NCBI GenBank assembly: GCA_964617695.1
Contig: CAZTYW010000053.1
Span: 1 to 14,182, forward strand
Origin: CAZTYW01 sp964617695
Lineage (GTDB): Bacteria; Chloroflexota; Dehalococcoidia; UBA2247; RBG-13-53-26
DNA length: 14,182 nucleotides
Direction: 5' to 3'
This document shows, in pieces, positions 5,532-12,123 of this stretch. The notes under the pieces are model-generated. The model had not been told where the DNA came from. It did not search any database and saw only the letters and a list, made by a program, of their open reading frames with translations. How positions within the stretch are numbered: the stretch's first letter is position 1; every line of letters begins with the position of its first letter. Position numbers and translations under genes: made by a program.

Positions 5532-6434
5532 CTACGCCTTGCTCCTGAAGTAGTCTATGTAGCCCGAAGGATCAAACTTGAACGTATTCAACAGATCCGC
5601 ATCCAACGAATGACCCTGGATGTACACCGAAAGACGCGCCACTATCCCGTCGTCGTCCTCGCCCGCCTCGACCGCCTCCCGAACAATTTCGCCGAAAGCG
5701 GTGCTCGTCTCCTTGACTCGCTCGATAAGGTGGTTGTTTTCATTGCTCCTGGCCCCGATGTGGGAGTAGAAAAGGAGCCTGGGACGGAGCCTTTCCAGCT
5801 TCTCTATCGATTCCAGATAGAGACCAGCGTCAAACGGAGGAATCCCTGCAGGCAGGACGACGTCGGATGCGCCATCCGCAGGAAACCCCAGCGCCTCCCC
5901 GCAGAACAGCCCATTGGTCAGACTGTCCAGGATCGAGATATGGTGCGAAGCGTGTCCCGGCGAGAACAACACTGTCAGTTCCCGTTCACCAAGCCTGACT
6001 GCCTCGCCTTCCTCAAGGACGTGCACCTGGTCCTCGGGGACAGGCAGGATGACACCAAAGGACTCTTCGTAGTTCTCGCCAAAGACTGTGCGGGTAGCCT
6101 GCGCCAGCCTCGAAGGGTGCGTCACATGTGCCGCACCACGCGGGTGGACCAACACCTTCGCCTGTGGGAGCTTCTGTGCCAGGTAACCCATTCCACCTGC
6201 GTGGTCCACGTGGATATGGGTCGGGATGATACAGGCGACTTTGCCCAGATCAAGGCCCAGCTCAGCCGAAGCATCGAGCAGTCTTGAGGCCGCCGTCGTG
6301 CAGCCGGGCTCGATCAGAGCGGAGGCCTCCTCGCCGACCACCAGGTAGGCCACCTGGGGCATCAGGAACATGGGCACCTGACCACAGTCAAGCAGATACG
6401 TGTTCCTGGCTATCTCCTGCATCTCAACCGTCAT
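5532..6434 (-). CDS. MBL-fold metallo-hydrolase, glyoxalase II-like (paralogue A)
   Basis: A protein of 300 residues. The metal-binding signature is THIHVDHAGG (His73, His75, Asp77, His78), with further ligands probably His103, His161 in FSPGHASHH and His225 in FYSHIG. The bridging position normally held by Asp reads CGEALG here (Glu180), whereas paralogue B at 7760-8656 has CGDALG. The two align almost without gaps and about half their residues match by eye. The family cleaves thioesters, esters or lactones with a two-metal site; the substrate is not evident. The ATG at 6434 comes 3 bp after the fic stop, so it is almost surely co-transcribed with fic and perhaps translationally coupled; no strong ribosome site is visible. 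Cytoplasmic, with no signal peptide. Confidence 0.9.
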   Translation of the reverse strand: MTVEMQEIARNTYLLDCGQVPMFLMPQVAYLVVGEEASALIEPGCTTAASRLLDASAELGLDLGKVACIIPTHIHVDHAGGMGYLAQKLPQAKVLVHPRGAAHVTHPSRLAQATRTVFGENYEESFGVILPVPEDQVHVLEEGEAVRLGERELTVLFSPGHASHHISILDSLTNGLFCGEALGFPADGASDVVLPAGIPPFDAGLYLESIEKLERLRPRLLFYSHIGARSNENNHLIERVKETSTAFGEIVREAVEAGEDDDGIVARLSVYIQGHSLDADLLNTFKFDPSGYIDYFRSKA

Positions 6435-6437
6435 TCT

Positions 6438-7616
6438 TCACACCAACGTCTGACCACCTTCTACCCACGGTGAGGTGTCCTCCTCCAGCACTTTGAGGAC
6501 CGCCTGAGCCGCGTAGGCCTTGTTGCGTTTGCCGCCAGTAACTTCGACCAGAATACCTTCCTCTTCGAGACTGCTTATCGCCTTCTGGGCAGCGGGGAAT
6601 GTCACCCCCAGAGCCGTCTGAACGGCCCTGGCGCTCAGCACCGGTCTCATGAAGATAAGCTCAATTAGCTGGCCAACCGTTGGAGTCATGTGTTTCTCCA
6701 GCCTGGCCTTGCGGTATTCGCGGTGAAGGTCTAGCAGCCAACGCGACCGACGTACAGCGTCATTTGACTGGTCAACCACCGCCCTCAGAAAGAACTCGAT
6801 CCATTGTCGCCAGGCTCCCTTCTGGCTGACCTCAAGAAGGCAAGTGTAATACTCCCGACGATGGCGCTCGAAGAAGGCACTCAGATAAAGCAACGGGGTG
6901 TTGAGAATCTGCCGCTGGCAGAGGAAGAGTGTAATAAGCAAGCGGCCGATACGTCCGTTGCCGTCCAGAAAAGGATGAATGGCCTCGAACTGATAGTGAA
7001 TGAGTGCCAGTTGCACCAGAGCAGGCAAATCTGTCTCCGATTGCAGGAATCTCTCCAGCCCATCCAGGGCCTCCTGCATCTCAGAAACAGGTGGTGGGAC
7101 GTAGGTCGCCTCATGTATATTGCAGCCGGGAGGTCCAATCCAATTCTGGGACCTGCGGAACTCACCGATGGCAGTGTGCTGGCCGCGCACCCCTTTCATG
7201 AGAACGGCGTGGGATTCCCGGACCAGGCGGAGAGACAAGGGTGACTCGCCCAAACGTTTGAGCCCATGTTCAACAGCGCGCACGTAGTTCTGGACCTCTC
7301 TTACGTCTCGCTGCCTCTCAACGCTCGTAGCCTCGAACAGCAGCAAATCAGAAAGCGAAGACTGCGTCCCCTCAATACGTGACGAAAGGACTGCTTCCCT
7401 CCGAATGAAGGGGTAAATCAGCAGGTGCGGGTTGGTCAGGCTGTCCCCAAGCCCGGATAGCGTCCCCAGGGCCAGATCGGCCCTGGAAAGCAGAGACACA
7501 AGCTCACCGTCCCACTCGACCTGCGGAGGCAGAGGGTGAGGAACAAAGGCCCAGCCTCCGTCCGGGATGCGAACAAGTCTCCCGGCAGGACTGTTTCCAA
7601 ACAGATCGATTTCCAT
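6438..7616 (-). CDS. Fic-family protein with N-terminal inhibitory motif and C-terminal winged helix
   Basis: A protein of 392 residues with three parts. The N-terminal Fic_N region carries the inhibitory motif SSRIEG (Ser78 or Ser79 to Glu82-Gly83), which in class II Fic proteins blocks ATP in the active site. The Fic core has the complete motif HPFLDGNGRIGR (His214 catalytic, Asp218 for the metal, Arg225 for phosphate). From about residue 310 a winged helix-turn-helix follows (PTVGQLIELIFMRPVLSARA, then SSLEEEGILVEV). Fic enzymes usually transfer AMP onto a hydroxyl of a target protein. The ATG at 7616 has no ribosome site and sits inside one of four TATTAA-type sites, suggesting a very short leader. 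It is the first gene of a likely fic-MBL(-nfeD) unit. The DNA-binding tail plus the operator array suggest self-regulation. The target protein is unknown. Confidence 0.93.
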   Translation of the reverse strand: MEIDLFGNSPAGRLVRIPDGGWAFVPHPLPPQVEWDGELVSLLSRADLALGTLSGLGDSLTNPHLLIYPFIRREAVLSSRIEGTQSSLSDLLLFEATSVERQRDVREVQNYVRAVEHGLKRLGESPLSLRLVRESHAVLMKGVRGQHTAIGEFRRSQNWIGPPGCNIHEATYVPPPVSEMQEALDGLERFLQSETDLPALVQLALIHYQFEAIHPFLDGNGRIGRLLITLFLCQRQILNTPLLYLSAFFERHRREYYTCLLEVSQKGAWRQWIEFFLRAVVDQSNDAVRRSRWLLDLHREYRKARLEKHMTPTVGQLIELIFMRPVLSARAVQTALGVTFPAAQKAISSLEEEGILVEVTGGKRNKAYAAQAVLKVLEEDTSPWVEGGQTLV

Positions 7617-7676
7617 ATTAAACGCCGGCTTAATAAGACTCCAGGTTATTAAAGGAAAGGGTCTTTTCGTTTAATA
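7616..7676. promoter_or_regulatory. Four-copy operator array at the fic promoter
   Basis: Plus-strand copies: TATTAAACG (7616-7624), CTTAATAAG (7629-7637), TTATTAAAG (7646-7654) and CGTTTAATA (7668-7676). The outermost two are exact 9-bp inverted repeats of each other. The first overlaps the fic start codon. The AT-rich hexamers could also supply the -10 (TATTAA at 7630-7635). Such clustering in an otherwise GC-rich stretch points to regulator binding. Confidence 0.55.
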
Positions 7677-7759
7677 ATACGCCAATCTACCGTTTGACAC
7701 AACCCCAGGCACTATTTCCAGGCATCCGCAATGAACCCGCCAGGGGACAGCAAGTCAGG

Positions 7760-8656
7760 CTACCTTCTGTTCCTGTAGTAGTCGATGTAGCCCAAGACGC
7801 TCGCCTCGACTATGATGGGAAGCTGAGCATACGTTGAGAAACCTCTGGTGTATTCCAGTATGCGCTCCCCAATCCTCCGCTCATCCTCCCCTGCCGCGAG
7901 GGCCTTCCGAACGATGTCACCGAACGCAGCGCAGATTTCCTTCACCCGCCGCAGAAGGCCGTCCACATCGCTCCTGGCCCGGTGATGAGCATAGAAGATA
8001 ATCCGAGGGGCGAGCCCTGCAAGCTTGTCTATGGTCTCCAGATAGGCCTCCGGGTCAAAGGGAGGCAGACCTACCGGGAAGGGGATGTCAGGCGTCTCCT
8101 CCGAAACGAATCCGAGAGCGTCCCCGCAGAATAACCCGCCGGTCAGGCTATCCTGGATGGCTACGTGGTGCGGGGCATGGCCTGGCGAGAACCAAATCCG
8201 CAGCTCTCTCCGGCCCAACCGCATCACCTCGCCGTCCTGGGCTACATGTATTCGTTCCTCAGGCACCGGCAGGATCGGCCCCAGTTGTTCCTCAAAGTCG
8301 TCGCCGAAGACCTGGCGCACGCCTTGAATGAGCCTCGAAGGGTCGATCATATGTCCAGCGCCTCTGGGATGAAGCACCACCTTGGCATTGGGAAGATGCT
8401 GCACCAGATACCCGGCCCCTCCTCCATGATCAAGGTGGATGTGGGTAGGAATGATGTAGGCGACTTTGTCCAGGTCGAGGCCAAGCCCGGCAGAATTGGC
8501 GATTATCTCGGAGGCTGCTGAAGTTGAGCCGGGATCGATCACCACCGCCATGTCGCCAGACAGCACGTAGGCCACCTGGCTGAGAACGAATACAGGGTCT
8601 TTTCCGCAGTCAACCGAATAGGTGCCCTGGGCAACCTCTCTGATCTCAACCGTCAA
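7760..8656 (-). CDS. MBL-fold metallo-hydrolase, glyoxalase II-like (paralogue B)
   Basis: A protein of 298 residues with the full ligand set: THIHLDHGGG (His72, His74, Asp76, His77), His102 in GAGHM, His160 in FSPGHAPHH, Asp179 in CGDALG, and a C-terminal His in FYAHHRA. The start is TTG at 8656, chosen because MTVEIREVAQ matches MTVEMQEIAR of paralogue A and an AAGG site stands 7 bp upstream. It belongs to the glyoxalase II / lactonase-like hydrolases; the substrate is unknown. It is separated from fic by 143 bp holding the fic operators and has its own extended -10 promoter, so it is probably transcribed separately though on the same strand. The pair A/B looks like a local duplication that now brackets fic. 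Confidence 0.92.
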   Translation of the reverse strand: MTVEIREVAQGTYSVDCGKDPVFVLSQVAYVLSGDMAVVIDPGSTSAASEIIANSAGLGLDLDKVAYIIPTHIHLDHGGGAGYLVQHLPNAKVVLHPRGAGHMIDPSRLIQGVRQVFGDDFEEQLGPILPVPEERIHVAQDGEVMRLGRRELRIWFSPGHAPHHVAIQDSLTGGLFCGDALGFVSEETPDIPFPVGLPPFDPEAYLETIDKLAGLAPRIIFYAHHRARSDVDGLLRRVKEICAAFGDIVRKALAAGEDERRIGERILEYTRGFSTYAQLPIIVEASVLGYIDYYRNRR

Positions 8657-8688
8657 TCTTCAACCTTGTAGCAGAGCCGCCACAAATC

Positions 8689-8697
8689 ATGATAGCA
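8689..8697 (-). promoter_or_regulatory. Extended -10 promoter for MBL paralogue B
   Basis: Minus strand TGCTATCAT: TATCAT (8694-8689) with the upstream TG of an extended -10 and no good -35. It gives a leader of about 26 nt. It resembles the TGCTATAAT before the CCG-protein gene. Confidence 0.5.
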
Positions 8698-8872
8698 CAA
8701 CGTGAGGTCGGCAGCCCACCAGCGGAGGGACCACGGGACGGCTGGCGATGCCTCTGCCTTCAGCGACTCAGCCTGGGATGGTGCCCAGGCCCGCAGCCGA
8801 TTGAGAAAAGGGGAGTACAATTTGGAGATGCGACTTCGGCTGATCAAACGGACAACAGCAGGACTATCTTTG

Positions 8873-9472
8873 CTAACCTATCCTGGCGAAGGTATAGGTT
8901 CGCTTGCCCCTTGTCAGAAGCGAGAACAGGCCTCCCGCAGTCATCTCCGCCAGTATATCATGCTCTCTCATGTGGTGGTCGCTAAAGGACAGGATGCCCT
9001 GGGGCTTCAGAACGCGGTGCAGCTCCCTCTTTACGGCATCAGCGTTTCCCAGGTCATGAAACGTATCGTACAACAGCACAACGTCAACGGTTCCGGACGG
9101 TATTCCGGTGCCGCAGTCTGTGCGAACAGCTTCTACATTCGTCAACCCCTTCTTACTGGCGACGAGTAGAACGCGTTGCACGGCAAGCGGGTTCTTGTCG
9201 ACAGAGTAGACTTTGCCTGAATGGCCCACCAGCCCGGCAGCCACAACCGAGTAGCTCCCAGGTCCGCAGCCGTAGTCAAGCACCTCAAACCCGGGAGCGG
9301 TGCCGGCTTCCCTCAAGGCGGGCTCCGGTGGTGACAACCAATCACGGAGCTTGAACCAGAGACACATGGAGTAGAATTCAAGCCTGTTGATTGCATCACC
9401 CCTGGGTTGCCTCGATGTGGAATCCAGCCGAGGGTCTGGCCAGGGTTCTGGCGTGGCCAGAACCCTGGCCAT
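8873..9472 (-). CDS. Class I SAM-dependent methyltransferase
   Basis: A Rossmann-fold methyltransferase of 199 residues as drawn. Motif I is VLDYGCGPGSY (residues 64-74), the acidic residue binding the ribose is Asp92 in YSVDKNP, motif IV is DVVLLYDTFHDL, and LHRVLKPQGILSFSDHH is the post-motif. The C-terminal FARIG end looks natural. The family acts on many small molecules; the substrate cannot be told. The start is doubtful. The ATG at 9472 lies inside a 16-bp perfect hairpin, and the first 28 residues (MARVLATPEPWP onward) read like translated palindrome. The methyltransferase-like sequence begins near INRLEFYSM, but the next ATG, at 9367, comes a little after that. Neither start has a good ribosome site. 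It lies 216 bp upstream of MBL paralogue B. Confidence 0.85.
   Translation of the reverse strand: MARVLATPEPWPDPRLDSTSRQPRGDAINRLEFYSMCLWFKLRDWLSPPEPALREAGTAPGFEVLDYGCGPGSYSVVAAGLVGHSGKVYSVDKNPLAVQRVLLVASKKGLTNVEAVRTDCGTGIPSGTVDVVLLYDTFHDLGNADAVKRELHRVLKPQGILSFSDHHMREHDILAEMTAGGLFSLLTRGKRTYTFARIG
9437..9471. repeat. Perfect hairpin, 16-bp stem and 3-nt loop
   Basis: Arms TGGCCAGGGTTCTGGC and GCCAGAACCCTGGCCA with loop GTG. No T run follows on either strand, so it is not a standard intrinsic terminator. It overlaps the possible methyltransferase start at 9472 and would hide that start in RNA. Confidence 0.9.
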
Positions 9473-9521
9473 TCTTCAGTTCAGAGTGCCGTCACAGCGA
9501 GTGGCTGTACCTCGCCATACC

Positions 9522-9537
9522 AGGCCCGTTTGGGCCT
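9522..9537 (-). terminator. Weak hairpin downstream of the RRM gene
   Basis: AGGCCC/GGGCCT with a 4-nt loop, 22 bp after the RRM stop on its transcript. There is no U tract in the gene's direction, so it is only a possible 3'-end hairpin. Confidence 0.25.
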
Positions 9538-9558
9538 TTCCAGTATTGCACTGGCTCG

Positions 9559-9867
9559 CTAGTATCGGCGATAGCCGCCTCTACCGCGACCTCCTCCGTA
9601 CCCTCCTCCTCCTCCCCTCTGCTGTCCTCCGGTTCTCGGGGGGCGGGCTTCCGCAACTCTCAAGGCACGTCCCTCGACTTCGCAACCGTCCAGCGCCTGC
9701 TTGGCGCTCTCAGCCTCCGCCGAGCTGGACATTTCAACAAACGCAAAATCTCTCCCCGGGATTATTCTGACCTCCACCACCCCACCATAGTGGGCAAACA
9801 GCTCTCGCAGCTCCTCCTGGGTTACGGAATAGCTGAGGTTCCCCACATAGAGTTTGTTGCCTTGCAT
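9559..9867 (-). CDS. Small glycine-rich RNA-binding protein (RRM)
   Basis: A protein of 102 residues: one RRM at residues 4-73 with RNP2 LYVGNL (6-11) and RNP1 RDFAFVEM (39-46, usually KGFGFVEM), then a tail of glycine, arginine and tyrosine (GGGGGYGGGRGRGGYRRY). This is the architecture of cyanobacterial Rbp and other bacterial single-RRM proteins, many of them cold-induced RNA chaperones. The start is firm: ATG at 9867 with AAGGAGG 5 bp upstream. It stands alone with its own promoter and a leader of about 90 nt, which would suit post-transcriptional control. The role here is inferred from the family only. Confidence 0.95.
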   Translation of the reverse strand: MQGNKLYVGNLSYSVTQEELRELFAHYGGVVEVRIIPGRDFAFVEMSSSAEAESAKQALDGCEVEGRALRVAEARPPRTGGQQRGGGGGYGGGRGRGGYRRY

Positions 9868-9964
9868 TCTGACCTCCTTCTTTCATTATTACCTCTTCTC
9901 TGTCCAACAATGTCTCTTTTGGAGGTAGAAGCAAGACACGAATTTCAACCTCTTCAACGACAAC

Positions 9965-9993
9965 ATTATTAAAGACCAGAGAACTACTGCTAA
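9965..9993 (-). promoter_or_regulatory. Promoter of the RRM gene
   Basis: Minus strand TTAGCA (9993-9988), exactly 17 bp, then AATAAT (9970-9965), matching consensus at 4/6 and 5/6 positions. Transcription would begin near 9958, about 90 nt before the ATG. The leader is AT-richer than its surroundings. Confidence 0.5.
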
Positions 9994-10129
9994 TGATTGT
10001 CTCGGCAGGAGCGATCAGCTAGTGTCAGCACCTCCTTTGGTCCTTGCCAGCGACTAGAGCCCCGGGGTGGCATGGCCGTCCTCAAGTCTGATTGCCAGGG
10101 CCACCGACGGCAACAGCGAATGGCCTTCG

Positions 10130-11029
10130 CTACTGGAGCCTGACCCGGGTGTTGGCCCAGGCTACAACCTCGGAGCTTAGCGTCCCTATGTGTTCGTCAA
10201 CAAGGGCCTTGGCATAGCCAAGGTCATTCATGGCAATCGAGGCCCGGTACTGGGACTGCGCCACCTGGCTGCCGAAGTACCACATGCCCTGGTTGACCGC
10301 CTCTGGACTGACACCGTTGCCGAACGCCTGTGCCACGACCCACTTTGCCACCTCCTGGTCCGGCGTCCGCCGCCCGATGAGCTTTGCAGACAACTGTCTC
10401 ACCCAGACGTCTACAGGCTGCAACAGGTGGCGGTCTCTTGCAGGCGAAAGATCATAAGAAGCGGCAATCTCTCGCAGGAAGAATGACGCTATCCGGCCGC
10501 CAACGCCGTTGATCCCGCCGTCACCGCATAATCCTTCGTAAGCCGCCACGACCTCATCCTGTTCCAGATTCCCCCTGGCGTAATCGACGATGTTAGCAGG
10601 CCCACCTCTCGAAGCCAGCTGCCGCAGCATTTCCAGCACAGAGAACTGGGACGTCTCCACTTGCCTCCGTCCGCCTCTGTACTTGCGTCTGTATTCCGTG
10701 CCCTTAGGACAGAGCGGATTGTCGGCGCAGTTCGAGCTGCTGTCGTCGAGCAGGCGCGAGAAAATCTTCCACGCTCTTTCGGCTGTCCTGGGTCGGGCCA
10801 GTTTGGCCCCCTTTTCTCTCAGCTTCCGGACTGTATCGCAGGCTGCATGCACGAACTCGTTGTTGACTCCCTGGCGCGCAAATGCATAGCTTTCGAGAAA
10901 CAAGGCCAGGGCGCCATATTCATCAGTCTCGGGCTCAGGGTATTTGCTCCACAGCGGTCTGAGAAATCTCGCCCTGTAGACCCGGCCCAGCTCCGAGAAG
11001 AAGTGGAGTGACGTGGCTGCATCCTTCAT
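10130..11029 (-). CDS. Uncharacterised protein with a HhH-GPD-like helix-hairpin-helix
   Basis: About 299 residues from the ATG at 11029; the frame also allows a TTG at 11071. Residue numbers here count from the TTG. The centre resembles the core of HhH-GPD base-excision glycosylases: a helix-hairpin-helix INGVGGRIASFFLR (187-200), followed about 20 residues later by QPVDVWVRQ, where Asp221 sits where those enzymes keep their catalytic Asp. The lysine of bifunctional members is not obvious (GGR in place of G-x-K). There is no C-terminal four-cysteine cluster loop; the only close cysteine pair is CADNPLC (115-121), next to a basic stretch (EYRRKYRGGRRQ) that may bind nucleic acid. I do not recognise the whole protein. 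It lies divergent from the AlkD-like gene, 302 bp apart, which fits a repair role, but activity is unproven. Confidence 0.7.
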   Translation of the reverse strand: MKDAATSLHFFSELGRVYRARFLRPLWSKYPEPETDEYGALALFLESYAFARQGVNNEFVHAACDTVRKLREKGAKLARPRTAERAWKIFSRLLDDSSSNCADNPLCPKGTEYRRKYRGGRRQVETSQFSVLEMLRQLASRGGPANIVDYARGNLEQDEVVAAYEGLCGDGGINGVGGRIASFFLREIAASYDLSPARDRHLLQPVDVWVRQLSAKLIGRRTPDQEVAKWVVAQAFGNGVSPEAVNQGMWYFGSQVAQSQYRASIAMNDLGYAKALVDEHIGTLSSEVVAWANTRVRLQ

Positions 11030-11331
11030 TGCCCACTCATGATAACATATTTGACCCTTTCGGTGGCACAATCATGGTACCGGACACTGTCCGACTCAAC
11101 AGCCGTAGCTCGGTGATCCCCGGTGGACCACCAGGGTCCGATCTCGCCCGATCATCATACTACCTCTGCCTGGGGTTGCCAACGGGCATCAACTGCGTAG
11201 ATAGACTTCTGCGACTGCGGCGTTGTAACATGGCCTGCAGCCAGACCGACGGTGGGGCTGGCGTCCCACGCAGCGGGTGTCTGTTCGGTGCGTGAATCAC
11301 GCAGCCTCAGCCAAAGCTGCTGCGAGTTGCT
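11030..11331. other. Divergent intergenic region between two repair-type genes
   Basis: No gene supported. It contains a CGGACA/TGTCCG hairpin near 11083-11095 and, on the plus strand, TTGCCA (11176-11181), a 16-bp spacer and TAGATA (11198-11203), a weak candidate promoter for the AlkD-like gene. No SOS box was seen. Confidence 0.4.
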
Positions 11332-12066
11332 GTGGCCGGCACTCCAGGCACTGAGATTAGTGGACCAGAAGCGGTGGAAGTGGACTGCGACGAGATCCTG
11401 GCGAGGCTGAAATCATTAGCTGACCCGAAGGCTGTCGAAGGTATGGCAAGATTCGGCATCACGCCGGAGCATGCATATGGAGTGTCGCTTCCTCAGTTGA
11501 GGAAGATCGCCGCAGAGGCCGGCAGGAGCCACCATCTTGCCCGCCGACTGTGGGCTGCAAACATCAGAGAAACCAGGATACTCGCCACCATGATCGACGA
11601 CCCTGCCATGGTCACGGAGGAACAGATGAAGGCATGGGTCACAGATTTTGACTACTGGGAGATATGTGACCAGTGCTGCATGAACCTCTTCAAGAAGACC
11701 AGATACGCCTATCAGAAATGCCTCGAATGGAGTTCCAGGGAGGAAGAGTACGTCAAGAGAGCCGGCTTCGTGCTAATGGCTTGCCTGGCCGTGAGCGACA
11801 AGAAAGCCGGCGATGCAGAGTTTGAGCGTTTCTTCCCCATCATCAGGGGAGAGGCCCACGACGACAGGAACTCTGTCAGGAAGGCCGTCAGCTGGGCGCT
11901 GAGACAGATCGGGAAGCGCAATCTCAGCCTGAACCAGAAGGCGATTGAAGTCGCCAAAGAGCTACAGGGGATGGGTTCCAGATCAGCCAGATGGATCGCT
12001 TCCGATGCCATTCGAGAACTGAGTGGTGCGAAGGTCCAGAACAGACTGCAGAACAGAAAACGCTAG
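11332..12066 (+). CDS. AlkD-like DNA alkylation repair protein
   Basis: A protein of 244 residues made of HEAT-like helical repeats. The residues known to matter in Bacillus cereus AlkD are all present: Trp109 and Asp113 in FDYWEICDQCC, Arg143 in EYVKRAGFV, and Trp188 in RKAVSWALRQIGKR. AlkD removes bulky or positively charged alkylated purines (N3-methyladenine, N7-methylguanine types) without flipping the base. The conserved start-like segment is ILARLKSLADPKAVEGMARF. The GTG at 11332 begins the open frame, but in-frame GTGs at 11374 and 11380 are nearer that segment and follow a purine-rich GGTGGAA, so the true N-terminus may be 14-16 residues shorter. Its 3' end converges on the CoA-transferase gene 57 bp away. 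Confidence 0.9.
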   Translation: MAGTPGTEISGPEAVEVDCDEILARLKSLADPKAVEGMARFGITPEHAYGVSLPQLRKIAAEAGRSHHLARRLWAANIRETRILATMIDDPAMVTEEQMKAWVTDFDYWEICDQCCMNLFKKTRYAYQKCLEWSSREEEYVKRAGFVLMACLAVSDKKAGDAEFERFFPIIRGEAHDDRNSVRKAVSWALRQIGKRNLSLNQKAIEVAKELQGMGSRSARWIASDAIRELSGAKVQNRLQNRKR

Positions 12067-12078
12067 ATGCACACACGG

Positions 12079-12093
12079 GCTGCACCGTGCAGC
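12079..12093. terminator. Small hairpin between convergent genes
   Basis: GCTGCAC/GTGCAGC, a 7-bp stem around one central base, in the 57-bp gap between two converging 3' ends. There is no T run, so a terminator role is only suggested by position. Confidence 0.25.
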
Positions 12094-12123
12094 ATGCAAC
12101 CCCTAAGAGGGCGCAGAAATGGT

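Noticed and set aside
8653..8847. Short minus-strand frame between the methyltransferase and MBL paralogue B
   Set aside because: Runs over the paralogue B promoter and start, has no ribosome site and resembles nothing known.
9734..9934. Second frame overlapping the RRM gene start
   Set aside because: Shifted reading of the RRM coding region; the RRM gene has the strong ribosome site.
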